From positions 1 through 32,705 of the forward strand of contig CAZTSJ010000037.1 in the NCBI GenBank assembly GCA_964616875.1: a stretch of 32,705 nucleotides of DNA, in the 5' to 3' direction. The notes beneath the pieces are model-generated. The model was not told where the DNA came from. It saw nothing but the letters and a program-made list of their open reading frames with translations, and did no database searches. Of this stretch, positions 7,862-17,904 are shown in pieces. Origin of the DNA: RBG-16-66-20 sp964616875 (GTDB taxonomy: Bacteria > Pseudomonadota > Gammaproteobacteria > Burkholderiales > SG8-39). Both the position numbers and the translations under genes were made by a program. Position 1 is the stretch's first letter, and the number at the start of each line of letters is the position of its first letter.

Positions 7862-9347
7862 ATATCCGGCGCGTCCGGCGCGGCGGTAACGATGGACTTG
7901 AGCTCCGGACGAGGCTTCGAGAGCTTCGCTGCATCCGGGACGGGGCGGCGCAGGCCGCTCAAGCCGGAGAAGGCGCGCTCGAGCGCTTCGGCGCTGTCCA
8001 GCAGTTCGATGTCGCCGCCAAATCGGCCCACCACCTGCAGGCCGAACGGCATGCCGTGGTCGTCCCTCCCGCAAGGCAGCGCGATCGATGGGTTGGTCAC
8101 CAGCGTCATGACGTAGGTCAGCGCCAACCAGTGGTAGTAGTTCCGCAGCGTCTTGCCCTCGAGCTCCGAGAGGTAGAGCTGGGTCCAGGGGAACGGCGAT
8201 ACCGGCGTGGTCGGCGCCATGACCAGGTCGTAGTCGCGGAACGTCTCCTGGAAGCGGCGGAAGATCCGGGTCTGCTCGGCGTGGGCCAGGCGGCGTCGGC
8301 GAGGCTCATCTTGCTGCCGATTTCATAATTCGCGCGGATGTTCGGCCCGAGCTGGGCGGGATCCCGCTCGTATCTTTCCTTGAAGCTGGCGAGGAAGTTC
8401 TGGGCGCGTACGACGTCGAAGCAGCGGTCGGCCTCGCCGAGGTCGAAAGTGATTTCGTCCGCCGCGCGAAACAGATGGCGCATCGCCGCCATGCGCTGGC
8501 GCATCAGGGCGCGAATCTCCGCGGCGACCGGGCATTGGCCGAAATCCGTCGTCCAGGCGACGCGCAGCCGGCCGAGCTCGATCAGGCGTCCCGCGGCGGC
8601 CGCCTCGGGATCGAGTGGATGCGAGAGCGGATCGCGGTTGTCCACGCCAAGCTGGGCGGCGAATAGCATGCGCGCGTCGGCGACGCTGCGCCCCATCGGT
8701 CCGAGCACCGAGATGGGTGTCCAGCCGAGCTGCCGGCCATCCATCGGCACCAGGCCGGGCGAGGGCCGGAAGCCGACGACGCCGCAGATTGCCGCCGGGA
8801 TGCGCAACGACCCACCGGTATCGGAACCGGTGCACAGCGGCAGCATGTCGCAGGCAAGCGCCGCGGCCGAGCCGCCGGAGGAGCCGCCGGCGATCAGCGA
8901 GGGGTCGAAGGGATTGCCGGTCGCACCCCAGACCGGGTTGCGCGAGTTGGCGCCGGCGCCGAACTCGGGCACGTTGGTCTTCGCCGTCACGATCGCACCG
9001 GCCGCGCGCACCAGCGCCACCTGCGCCGAATCCCGCGCCGGCACGTGGTTGCGATACAGCGGCGAGCCCTGGGTGGTGAGCAGGCCGCCGGTGTCCTGCA
9101 GATCCTTGATGCCGATCGGCAGCCCGTGCAGACGGCCGAGCGGTGCGCCGCCCAGCACGGCCGCCTCCGCCGCCTTGGCTTCGCCGCGCGCGCGACCGTA
9201 GGCTTTGGCCGCGATCGCGTTGACCGCCGGATTGATGGCCTCGATGCGTGCGATGCACGCTTCCAGCAGTTCGACCGGCGAAATCTCCTTGGTGCCGATC
9301 AGGCGCCGCAGCTCGGCCGCCGACAGCGCGGTCAGAGAGGGTTTCAG
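7858..9347 (-). pseudogene. Amidase signature family gene broken by a one-base deletion
   Basis: The protein would be about 496 residues. The Ser-cisSer-Lys triad of amidase-signature enzymes is present: Lys81 in GLPIGIKDL, a serine in GGSSGGS near 157, and the nucleophile Ser180 in DTGGSLR. Such enzymes hydrolyse C-N amide bonds. Near 8286-8290 the frame breaks. The minus strand reads GCCTGGCCCACGCC; one extra G (TGGGCCCAC) restores an uninterrupted continuation into the conserved C-terminal half, which runs on in another frame to 7858. Both halves are otherwise free of stops, so this is either a very recent mutation or a sequencing/assembly error. The apparent start is CTG at 9347, overlapping the M81 stop as CTGA; no ATG, GTG or TTG is in frame nearby. 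It is the last gene of the transporter-M81 operon. Confidence 0.85.
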
Positions 9348-10813
9348 AAAATCAGCCCGGACTTGGCCACCGCATCGAGCGGCCAGATGGGGCGCTTGAG
9401 CTTGGTATAGGGCAGCTTGCGGTGATCGCGGGAAAGCGGGCCATCGGAGTCGATGTAGATGACCTTTTTCGCGATCGGACCAAAGGCGGCCATGAAGTGG
9501 TTGGTGGATTTCACCACCAGCATCTTGCGCTTTAGCGGATCGATGCCCAGGTTCGAGAACAGCTCCAGGCCGAGCGCCTGCGTGCGCTTGGTGATCAGCA
9601 CGACTTCGATGCCGCCGATGCGGATCGCCGCGCAGTCGCCCAGCGGCACCAGCGTCGGCCCGAAGCTCTGCCAGCAGTCGCGCTTGAGCGCCGTCACCTC
9701 GACCAGAGCGTCGACCGGGAGGCCGGAGGCCGGGCCGATCTTGCCGCCGAAACGCAGCGGAAAGCGGGCACCAACGCCCGCATCGAAGCACAGCTTCACC
9801 GCGATCGGATCCCAGATCGGGCCAATCGCGCTGTTGGTCGCGCCGCTCTCGATGAGCTGGCGCAGGATCGCGGTGTTGTCGGAGGGCGCACCGCCGCCGG
9901 CGTTGTCGGCCGGATCGGCGATGACCACCGGCGCGCCATCGAACGCCATGCCGGCCTTGACCCCCGCGGCAACGCCCAGGAATTCCGGCATGGTGCGGCC
10001 GCGCATCGAGACGAATTCCTCGCCCAGCCGGGTCGCCAGCGCATCGGCCTTCGCCTTGTCGCCGTCGGCGACGACGAGGATGCGGCTGCCGAGTTCCTCG
10101 ACATCGGCGTAGGGGAAGCAGTGCACCGCCGAAACCGAAAGGATGCCGTCCTTGCCTTCGAGCGCCATCATGCGGTCGACGAAGCCGCGCATCAGCGGCA
10201 GCGTGGTCGGATAGCTGCCGATCTGCCGGCAATCGTAGAGCGACATCACCGGCCGGATCTCGCCGCGCAGCGTGCGCAGCAGCAGGTCGAGCACGTCTTC
10301 GGCCCGGTCGACGACGTCGGTGTGCGGGAATTCCTTGTAGCAGATCATGATGTCGCAATTGCGCATGCGCTTGAGCGTCATGTGGCAGTGCGGGTCGTGC
10401 TCGACGCCGATCACGCATTTCTTGCCGACGATCGCGCGCGCGCGCTCGAGGAGGTCGCCTTCGACGTCGTCGTAGCCATGCGCGACCATCGCGCCGTGCA
10501 GGCCGAACAGCACGCCGTCGAGAGGCAGCGCGGCGCGCAACTGGCCCAGCACTTCGTCGCGCATGAACTCATAGTCGGCCTGGTTGACCGTGCCGGCCGG
10601 GCTGGCGGCGAAGCAGCTGCCTTCGATCAGCGTAAAGCCGTCCTTGACAGCGCGCTTGCGCGCGACGAAGAGCGGCGCGGTGCACATGCGCGGCGCATCG
10701 TCGGGATGCTCGCCTGGGCGCAGGAAGACGCTTTCCTTGAAGGCCTCGATGCTGGTCGGCAGCGGCGAGAAGGTGTTGGTTTCGGTGGCGATGGTGGCCG
10801 AGAAGAGGCGCAT
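9344..10813 (-). CDS. M81 family (MlrC-like) metallopeptidase, second copy
   Basis: A 489-residue protein of the M81/microcystinase-C type: an N-terminal zinc-dependent catalytic domain (DUF1485) followed by a C-terminal MlrC domain. Candidate catalytic and metal residues keep the spacing known for MlrC: Glu11 (TETNTF), His106 (LHGAM), Asp140 and His142 (EHDPHCH) and His164 (FPHTD), with 22 residues between the last two histidines. MlrC cleaves linearised microcystin; most relatives act on unknown peptides or amides. The start ATG at 10813 has an excellent ribosome-binding site (AGGAGA, 5 bases upstream) that overlaps the TAG stop of the preceding M81 gene. A four-base CTGA overlap joins it to the amidase. 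It is clearly divergent from its neighbour paralogue, so this is an old duplication or a two-component pair. Confidence 0.88.
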   Translation of the reverse strand: MRLFSATIATETNTFSPLPTSIEAFKESVFLRPGEHPDDAPRMCTAPLFVARKRAVKDGFTLIEGSCFAASPAGTVNQADYEFMRDEVLGQLRAALPLDGVLFGLHGAMVAHGYDDVEGDLLERARAIVGKKCVIGVEHDPHCHMTLKRMRNCDIMICYKEFPHTDVVDRAEDVLDLLLRTLRGEIRPVMSLYDCRQIGSYPTTLPLMRGFVDRMMALEGKDGILSVSAVHCFPYADVEELGSRILVVADGDKAKADALATRLGEEFVSMRGRTMPEFLGVAAGVKAGMAFDGAPVVIADPADNAGGGAPSDNTAILRQLIESGATNSAIGPIWDPIAVKLCFDAGVGARFPLRFGGKIGPASGLPVDALVEVTALKRDCWQSFGPTLVPLGDCAAIRIGGIEVVLITKRTQALGLELFSNLGIDPLKRKMLVVKSTNHFMAAFGPIAKKVIYIDSDGPLSRDHRKLPYTKLKRPIWPLDAVAKSGLIF

Positions 10814-10821
10814 GAAATCTC

Positions 10822-12357
10822 CTAGTTTTCGAACGCTGGCGGCGCCCAGGCGGTCGCCTCGTCGAGCGGGTAGACCGGGCGCGGCAGGCGCGTCCACTGG
10901 AAGGTATGCAGCGCGGGCGAGGTGAGCCCCGGGCAATCGACTTCGTAGATGCGCTCGGGCGGAAAAAATTCGTCGAAGCCGGCGCGGAAATGTCCGCGGC
11001 TCTTGAGCACCACCGTGCGCGCGGCGGCAATATCGACGCCGAGCGACTCGAGCTGCACCGGGTCGAGGCATTGCTGGCGGTTGGAGATAACGGCAACGGC
11101 GATGCCGCCGATGCGCAGCAGCGCGCTCGGTCCCATCGATCCCGTGACACCCTTGATCAGGCCGCGGCGACCGACGATCGCACCGTCGGAAAGGGCCTCG
11201 ACCGTTACCTGCGCCTCGAAAGGCTGCGAGAACGTGTTTTGCTCGGCGCTGTTGAAGCGCGCGCTGAAGCGGGCCCCCAGGCCCTGCCGGTGCGCTTCGG
11301 CGGCGAGGGCCGCGTCGTTGAAGACGCCGATCACCACGCCTTCGGCACCGGCCTCCACCAGCGCGCGCAGCAGGTAAGTGGTGCTGCCGCGTCCGCCGCC
11401 GCCCGGGTTGTCGCCGACGTCGGCGAGTAATACCGGCGCGGCGGCCCGATCCGCCTTGGCCATGGCGAGCTTCACCGCGTCGGGAAGGCTGGTCATGGCC
11501 TTGCGGAAGCGCTGCCGCATGGACCAGGTGCGCTGGCAGAGCTCGAGCGCAAGCTCATTTGCGGCGCGGCGGTTGCCGTTGCGTGCCGTCACCACCACGC
11601 TGTAGCCGTTCTTCGGGCAGTCGCTGAAAACGAAGCCCGCCATGATCGAGACGTTCATGATGTCGCCGCCGACTTGTGCCTGGCCGTAGCGGATCATTTC
11701 GCCGTAGGGCCCGTCGGCGGTGAGCAGCGCAATGGAGGGCGGCGTCAGCGGCAGCTTGAGCATGACCACCGCGGTCTTCGTGCCGGCGAGCATCTCGCGC
11801 ATGTGCCTGGCGGCTTCGATGCCGCGCTCGCGGATGTCGGTGTGCGGGTTCTCCAGATAGCCGACGAAGACATCGAGGTTGTCCGTCATCTTCGACGAAA
11901 TGTTGGCGTGCAGGTCGAATACACCGATCACCGGCACGCCGGGGCCGACACACTTGCGGATCAGCGCGAACAGATCGCCATCCGGATCATCCGATCCAGT
12001 GGTGAGCGCGGCGCCGTGACTGACCACGAAAACGCCATCGAGCGCGCCGGCTTTTTTCAGGCCGTCGCCGATCTCGCCGAGGAATTCATCGAAGTAGCGC
12101 TGGTCCGTCGGTCCGCCGGGGTGGGCCAGCGCCATCCTGAGCGGCACCGGCGTCCAGGGCCCGCTCGCGTCCATCTGCTCGAAGAAGCCGGGAAGGTCCA
12201 GCGTGGTGCGGCAGGGACCCGAGCGCGCCTGGCGGACGATTTCATCGCCGCGGATATCGACCTTGCGGGCAAAGTCGGCCGCACTGGTCACCGGCGAGAA
12301 CCGGTTGCATTCGATCGCGAAGCCGAGGATGGCGATGCGAGGTGGGGTTGCGGTCAT
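10822..12357 (-). CDS. M81 family (MlrC-like) metallopeptidase, first copy
   Basis: A 511-residue M81 protein, beginning MTATPPRIAILGFAIECNRFSP. The predicted active-site set is intact: Glu16 (IECNRF), His114 (SHGAA), Asp148 and His150 (FDLHAN) and His172 (NPHTD). The spacings E-to-H of 98 and H-to-H of 22 agree with what I recall for MlrC. The C-terminal part carries the MlrC domain with GDNPGGGGRGSTTYLL and DFFPP-type loops. A cytoplasmic location is likely, as no signal peptide is visible. The ATG lies 1 base after the stop of the ATPase gene, so peptidase and importer are co-transcribed. The obvious role is hydrolysis of the imported substrate; the identity of that substrate is unknown. 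Confidence 0.88.
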   Translation of the reverse strand: MTATPPRIAILGFAIECNRFSPVTSAADFARKVDIRGDEIVRQARSGPCRTTLDLPGFFEQMDASGPWTPVPLRMALAHPGGPTDQRYFDEFLGEIGDGLKKAGALDGVFVVSHGAALTTGSDDPDGDLFALIRKCVGPGVPVIGVFDLHANISSKMTDNLDVFVGYLENPHTDIRERGIEAARHMREMLAGTKTAVVMLKLPLTPPSIALLTADGPYGEMIRYGQAQVGGDIMNVSIMAGFVFSDCPKNGYSVVVTARNGNRRAANELALELCQRTWSMRQRFRKAMTSLPDAVKLAMAKADRAAAPVLLADVGDNPGGGGRGSTTYLLRALVEAGAEGVVIGVFNDAALAAEAHRQGLGARFSARFNSAEQNTFSQPFEAQVTVEALSDGAIVGRRGLIKGVTGSMGPSALLRIGGIAVAVISNRQQCLDPVQLESLGVDIAAARTVVLKSRGHFRAGFDEFFPPERIYEVDCPGLTSPALHTFQWTRLPRPVYPLDEATAWAPPAFEN

Positions 12358-12358
12358 C

Positions 12359-13371
12359 TCACGCGCTCAATCGATCGAAGGGCCCGCCCACGGGCCTCAG
12401 GTGACAGGCGACCCAGTGGGCAGGCTTCACCTCTTCGAGTTTCGGCGTTTCGGTCCGGCAGCGCTCTCGCGCATAGAGGCAGCGGGTGTGGAAATGACAG
12501 CCCGGGGGCGGCGTCATCGGACTTGGCACGTCGCCTTGCAGGATGATGCGCTCGCGCCGCAGCCCGGGCTCCGGCAGGGGGGCGGCGGCCAGCAGCGCCT
12601 CGCTGTAGGGGTGCAGGGGCTCGCTGAACAGTTCGGCGTTGCCCGCCAGTTCGACGATCCGGCCGAGATACATGACTGCGATGCGGTGTCCAATGTGCTC
12701 GACCACCGCCAAATCGTGCGAGACGAAAAGATAGGCGAGGCCGAACTCTTCCTGCAGGTCGATCAGCAGATTCAGCACCTGCGCCTGCACCGAGACGTCC
12801 AGCGCGGAGACCGGCTCGTCGGCCACAATGAGGCTCGGGTTCAGCGCCAGCGCCCGGGCGATGCCCAGGCGCTGGCGCTGGCCGCCGGAGAACTCGTGCG
12901 GATACTTTCTCGCGGCATCGACGCGCAAGCCGACCCGCTCGAACAGGCCGGCAATGCGCTGCTCCAGTTCAGCGCCCGAGGCGAGGTTGAAATTGGTCAG
13001 CGGCTCGCTGACGATGGCGCCGGCCGACAGGTGCGGATTGAGGGAAGAGTACGGATCCTGGAACACGATCTGCATCTGCCGTCGATGGGCGCGCAGCTCG
13101 GTTTCGCTCAGCCGGGTTATGTCGACACCGCTCAGCGTCACCTTGCCCGAGGTCGGCTCCTGAAGCCGCATTACCGTCTTGGCCACCGTCGTTTTGCCGC
13201 AGCCGGACTCGCCCACCAGGCAGACGGTCTCGCCGCGCCCGATGTCGAAGGACACACCGTCGACCGCGTAGACCTGGCCGACGACTCGCGAGAGCAAGCC
13301 GCGATGCACGGGGAAGTGCTTCTTCAGGTCCGTCACGCGCAGGACGGGCTCGGCGGCAGTCGCGACGCTGT

Positions 13372-13375
<4 letters not shown>
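12359..13375 (-). CDS. Oligopeptide/dipeptide ABC transporter ATPase (DppF/OppF-like)
   Basis: A 338-residue ABC ATPase. The Walker A is GESGCGKTT near residue 50, the signature FSGGQRQR near 155, and the Walker B/D-loop LIVADEPVSALD follows. The C-terminal oligo_HPY domain holds the cysteine cluster GCHFHTRCLYARERC (typical of Opp/Dpp ATPases). It powers peptide import together with the DppD-like partner and two permeases. The start ATG at 13375 (MNSVATAAEP) overlaps the stop of the DppD-like gene as ATGA; longer frames upstream run into the neighbouring coding sequence and are rejected. Confidence 0.93.
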
Positions 13376-14384
<1,009 letters not shown>

Positions 14385-14385
<1 letters not shown>

Positions 14386-15251
14386 CACATCCGCCGCGCG
14401 ATGCGCGGATCGAGCGAGTCGCGCAGCCCGTCTCCCACCAGGTTGATCGCGAGTACCGCGATGGCGAGCATCAGGCCGGGAAAGAAGATGATCCAGGGCG
14501 AAATCTGGAAATAGGCACGGCCCAGCGAGATGACGTTGCCCCAGCTCGGGATTTCCGGCGGCGTTCCGGCGCCGAGGAAAGACAACCCGGCCTCGATCAG
14601 GATCGCCGAGGCGCAGACGTAGGTCGCCTGCACGATGAGCGGCGCCACCGTGCTGGGCAGGATGTGCCGGGTCATGATGATGCGGCCGCGCGTTCCGCTG
14701 GCGACCGCGGCCTCGATGTACGGCAGGCCGCGCACCGTCAGCACCACGCTGCGCACCAGGCGCACGACGCGGGGAATCTCGGGAATCGAGATCGCGATGA
14801 TGACGATGAGCAGGCTGGCCTTCATCAGCGTGATCAGCGCGATCGCCAGCAGGATTGCCGGGATCGCCATGAGTCCGTCCATGACCCGCATCACCGTGTC
14901 ATCGACGCGCCGGTAGTAGCCGCAGAGCACGCCGACGACGAGTCCGATGGCGGTCGCGATAAAGGCAACGCTGACACCGACGATGAGCGAGATCCGCGTG
15001 CCGTAGACGACGCGGCTGTAGACGTCGCGCCCGAACTGGTCGGTGCCGAACCAGAAATCCGCCGACGGGCGCTTCAGGCGGTTGAGCGGGTCGAAGCTGA
15101 GCGGGTCGTTGGCGATCCAGGGGGCGATGAGCGCCAGCACGACGAACAGCGCGAGGATCGAGCTGCCGATGACGATGGTCGGATTGCGCCGCAGCCAATC
15201 GAACTGGCGCGGACTCGCGGCGGCGGCGGCATCGAAAGTGGTGGCGGCCAT
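14385..15251 (-). CDS. Peptide ABC transporter permease (DppC/OppC-like)
   Basis: A 288-residue inner-membrane permease. It has the OppC N-terminal segment with the first helix near residues 28-50, then a FGTDQFGRDVYSRVVYGTRISL stretch typical of DppC/OppC. The EAA coupling loop lies near 180-195 (YIEAAVASGTRGRIIMTRHILP), and five to six helices are predicted. It forms the channel with the DppB-like protein encoded 9 bases upstream. The C-terminal end, GDGLRDSLDPRIARRM, is characteristic for the family. The substrate class (peptide, nickel, opine or other) cannot be fixed from permeases alone. Confidence 0.93.
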
Positions 15252-15260
15252 TCCGGCGTA

Positions 15261-16202
15261 TCAGTAGCGGATGCGCGGGTCGAAGAACACGTAGCTGATG
15301 TCGATCAACAGGTTCACCAGCACTTTGGCGCCGGCGAAGAGGATGATCAGCCCCTGGATGATCGGGTAATCGCGCTTGAGGATCGCGTCCACCGTCAGGC
15401 GTCCGAGCCCTGGGATGTTGAACACGGTCTCGGTGATGACCACACCCGAGATCAGCAGTGCGATGCCGATGCCGATGACCGTGACAATCGGCACGGCGGC
15501 GTTGCGCAGGGCATGGTGCAGCAGCACGGCGATGGCGGCGACGCCCTTGGCATGGGCGGTGCGGATGTAGTCCTGCGAGAGCACCTCCAGCACGCTGGCC
15601 CGGGTGATGCGGGCGATCAGCGCCATGTACACCATGCTGAGGGCGATCGCGGGCAGCAGGATCGATCGCGCGGTCTCGCCGATTCCCTGCGCCAGCGGCC
15701 TGTATCCTTGGACCGGCAGCCAGCGCAGTTCGATCGCAAACACGTAAATCAGCAGGTAGCCGATCAGGAACACCGGCACCGCGAAGCCGAGGACCGAGAA
15801 GCCCATCACCACGCGGTCGATCAAGGTGCGGGCCTTCCAGGCCGCCAGCACGCCCATCGGTACCGCGAGGGCAATGGCCAGCACGAGCGTCGAGACGGCC
15901 AGCACCAGGGACGGTTCGAGGCGCTGCTTGACCAGCGTCAGCACCGGCAGGTTGGAGAAGATCGAGGTGCCGAGGTCGCCGCGCAGCAGGTTGCCGACGT
16001 AGATGCCGAACTGCTCCCAGATCGGGCGATCGAGGCCGAGCTTGCGGCGGATTGCCTCGATGTCCACCGGAGAGGCGTCGTCGCCGGCGATGACTGCCGC
16101 CGGGTCGCCCGGCGTCAGGTGCAGGAGGAGAAAAACGAACAGCGCGACGACGACCATCACCGGGATCGTCGCGAGCAGCCGGCGAACGATGTAAGCCGTC
16201 AC
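15261..16202 (-). CDS. Peptide ABC transporter permease (DppB/OppB-like)
   Basis: A 313-residue permease beginning MTAYIVRRLLATIPVMVVVALFVF, a first helix typical of DppB. A periplasmic domain follows with LTPGDPAAVIAGDDASP and RRKLGLDRPIWEQFGIY, both standard in the family. The EAA-type cytoplasmic loop reads YIRTAHAKGVAAIAVLLHHALRNA near residues 210-230. The C-terminal end FFDPRIRY is nearly invariant among DppB proteins. It is 21 bases downstream of the binding-protein gene and 9 bases upstream of the DppC-like gene, in the same operon. Confidence 0.93.
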   Translation of the reverse strand: MTAYIVRRLLATIPVMVVVALFVFLLLHLTPGDPAAVIAGDDASPVDIEAIRRKLGLDRPIWEQFGIYVGNLLRGDLGTSIFSNLPVLTLVKQRLEPSLVLAVSTLVLAIALAVPMGVLAAWKARTLIDRVVMGFSVLGFAVPVFLIGYLLIYVFAIELRWLPVQGYRPLAQGIGETARSILLPAIALSMVYMALIARITRASVLEVLSQDYIRTAHAKGVAAIAVLLHHALRNAAVPIVTVIGIGIALLISGVVITETVFNIPGLGRLTVDAILKRDYPIIQGLIILFAGAKVLVNLLIDISYVFFDPRIRY

Positions 16203-16223
16203 CGGCGTGCTCTGGACGGCCCG

Positions 16224-17828
16224 CTATTTCTTCTCAATGTTCCACATGGGCGGCACGGACGGCATCGTCTGCACGCCGGAGAGTCTGTCCGCCCGGTAGG
16301 AAACCGGATTGCGCCACTGCGCGAAGGAGATGTAGGGCACCTGGTCGTAGGCGCGCCTGGACAACTCGACCGCCACCTTCTTGCGCGTCGCCAGATCGGG
16401 CGCGAACGCCCATTCCTGGCGCAGATCCTCGAAGCGCTTGTCGCAGGGCCAGCCGAACCAGGCCTTGTCGCAGCCCATGCCGATCGAGGTATGGGTGACC
16501 GGGCTCGACGAGGTCAGGACCGTGGTGCCGGTGATGAAAATGTTCCAGCCGCCCTGGGCCGGCGGCTCCTTCTTGGCGCGGCGCGAGACCACCGAGCCCC
16601 AGTCCATCGCCTGGACGTCGAGTTTGAGGAACCCCGCCTTGCGCAGTTGCTGGATCATCACCAGATTGGCTGGGTTGATGTATTGATGATCGGTGGCGTG
16701 CAGGATGGTGATCGGCTCGCCTTTGTAGCCCGCCTCCTTGAACAACTGCTCTGCCCTGGCGAGGCTTTTCGCTCCCTTGTAGGGTTCGCTGCCGGCATCG
16801 GTCTCCATCGTCACGCCGCAGCCGAAATAGGAAAAGCACAGCGTCTGCAGACTCTCGTCGGCGGCGATGGTGTTCAGGTAGTCGGCATTGTTGATGAGGT
16901 AGTACATGGCCTGCCGCGCCTTGACGTTGTTGAAAGGCGGGTGCAGGTGGTTCAGCTGCAGGATGCCCATGGTGCCCATGGCCGGGTGCACCTCGAGCTT
17001 GATCCCCGGCGTCGCCTTGAGGATCGGCAGGAAGTCGATGGCCGGGTTTTCCAGGTAGTCAATCTCGCCTGCGACCAGGGCCGACTGCGCGGTCTGCGTG
17101 TCGGAGAGCCAGATGAACTCGACCCGGTCGACCTTCACCACCTTGCCGCCGGCGTGACCCGAGGCCGGTTCCTTGCGCGGTACGTAGTCCCGGAATTTGA
17201 CATAGACCGTCTTGCTGCCCGGCACCCACTCGTCGCGCTTGAACATGAACGGACCGGAGCCGACCACTTCCTGGATCTGGGTGAACGCGTCGACCAGCGC
17301 TTCCTTCTCGCGCATCACGAACGGGATGCTGGTGCCCGTCTTGGCCAGAATGTCGATGAGCAGGCCGTAGGGTTCGGTCAGCGCCCACTCGAAGGTCCTG
17401 GCGTCCTTCGCCGTGAGCGACTTGGTGTAGCCCATCAACTGCTTGCCGGCGCCGTCGCGCTTGCCCCAGCGGTTCATCGAGGCCACCACGTCTTTCGAGG
17501 TGACCGCGGTGCCGTCGTGGAACTTGAGCCCGTCGCGCAGCCTGAAGGTATAGACCTTGCGGTCGGGGCTCACCGTCCAGCTCTCGACCATCTGCGGCTG
17601 CGGATTGAGCGCAATGTCGCTGGAGAACAGCGTGTCGTAGACCATCAGGCCATGGATTGCGGCGATGGTCTGGGTGGTCCAGAAGGGGTCGACCGTACGT
17701 ACGTCGGCGTGCATCGCGGCGCGCAGGACCTTTTGCTGCGCCAGCGCGCCTGATGTCCCTATCGAGCCTGCTGCCGCAAGGATTGCCGTGGCCAACCACA
17801 ATCGCGGGTTCTTCGCACGAGTGAGCAT
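16224..17828 (-). CDS. ABC transporter substrate-binding protein, family 5 (peptide/nickel/opine)
   Basis: A 534-residue periplasmic binding protein of the SBP_bac_5 (DppA/OppA) family. It has a Sec signal peptide: a basic start MLTRAKNPR, a hydrophobic core, and a likely cleavage after SGALA before QQK near residue 29. No lipobox cysteine is seen, so it should be freely periplasmic. Family landmarks follow: DPFWTTQTIAAIHGLMVYDTL, the YTFRLRDGLKFHDGTAVTSKDV block and a VRQAMYYLINN-type segment (VKARQAMYYLINNAD). ATG at 17828 was preferred because AAAGGA lies 8 bases upstream. It is the first gene of an eight-gene operon with permeases, ATPases, two M81 peptidases and an amidase. The 76-base leader holds no convincing promoter or terminator, so it may also be read from the gor side. 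Confidence 0.92.
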   Translation of the reverse strand: MLTRAKNPRLWLATAILAAAGSIGTSGALAQQKVLRAAMHADVRTVDPFWTTQTIAAIHGLMVYDTLFSSDIALNPQPQMVESWTVSPDRKVYTFRLRDGLKFHDGTAVTSKDVVASMNRWGKRDGAGKQLMGYTKSLTAKDARTFEWALTEPYGLLIDILAKTGTSIPFVMREKEALVDAFTQIQEVVGSGPFMFKRDEWVPGSKTVYVKFRDYVPRKEPASGHAGGKVVKVDRVEFIWLSDTQTAQSALVAGEIDYLENPAIDFLPILKATPGIKLEVHPAMGTMGILQLNHLHPPFNNVKARQAMYYLINNADYLNTIAADESLQTLCFSYFGCGVTMETDAGSEPYKGAKSLARAEQLFKEAGYKGEPITILHATDHQYINPANLVMIQQLRKAGFLKLDVQAMDWGSVVSRRAKKEPPAQGGWNIFITGTTVLTSSSPVTHTSIGMGCDKAWFGWPCDKRFEDLRQEWAFAPDLATRKKVAVELSRRAYDQVPYISFAQWRNPVSYRADRLSGVQTMPSVPPMWNIEKK

Positions 17829-17904
17829 GGGTATCGTCCTTTGGTGAGATGACGGCGGAGGGATCATCGCCAAGGTATCCGATTTTCAGCCCCGCGTCAC
17901 TGCT

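Noticed and set aside
8118..10418. A 766-codon minus frame joining M81-region sequence to the amidase
   Set aside because: Its first 400 codons are out-of-frame M81 sequence; only the later part is amidase. It is not a fusion protein.
14664..17753. A 1029-codon open frame on the plus strand
   Set aside because: It is exactly antisense to the binding protein and permeases, is rich in His, Asp, Arg and Gln as expected of a reverse frame of high-GC coding DNA, has no start signal and shows no domain.
17829..17904. A terminator or operator between gor and the binding-protein gene (GATGA-N11-TCATC)
   Set aside because: The stem is only five base pairs with a long loop and no T-run; nothing else supports it.
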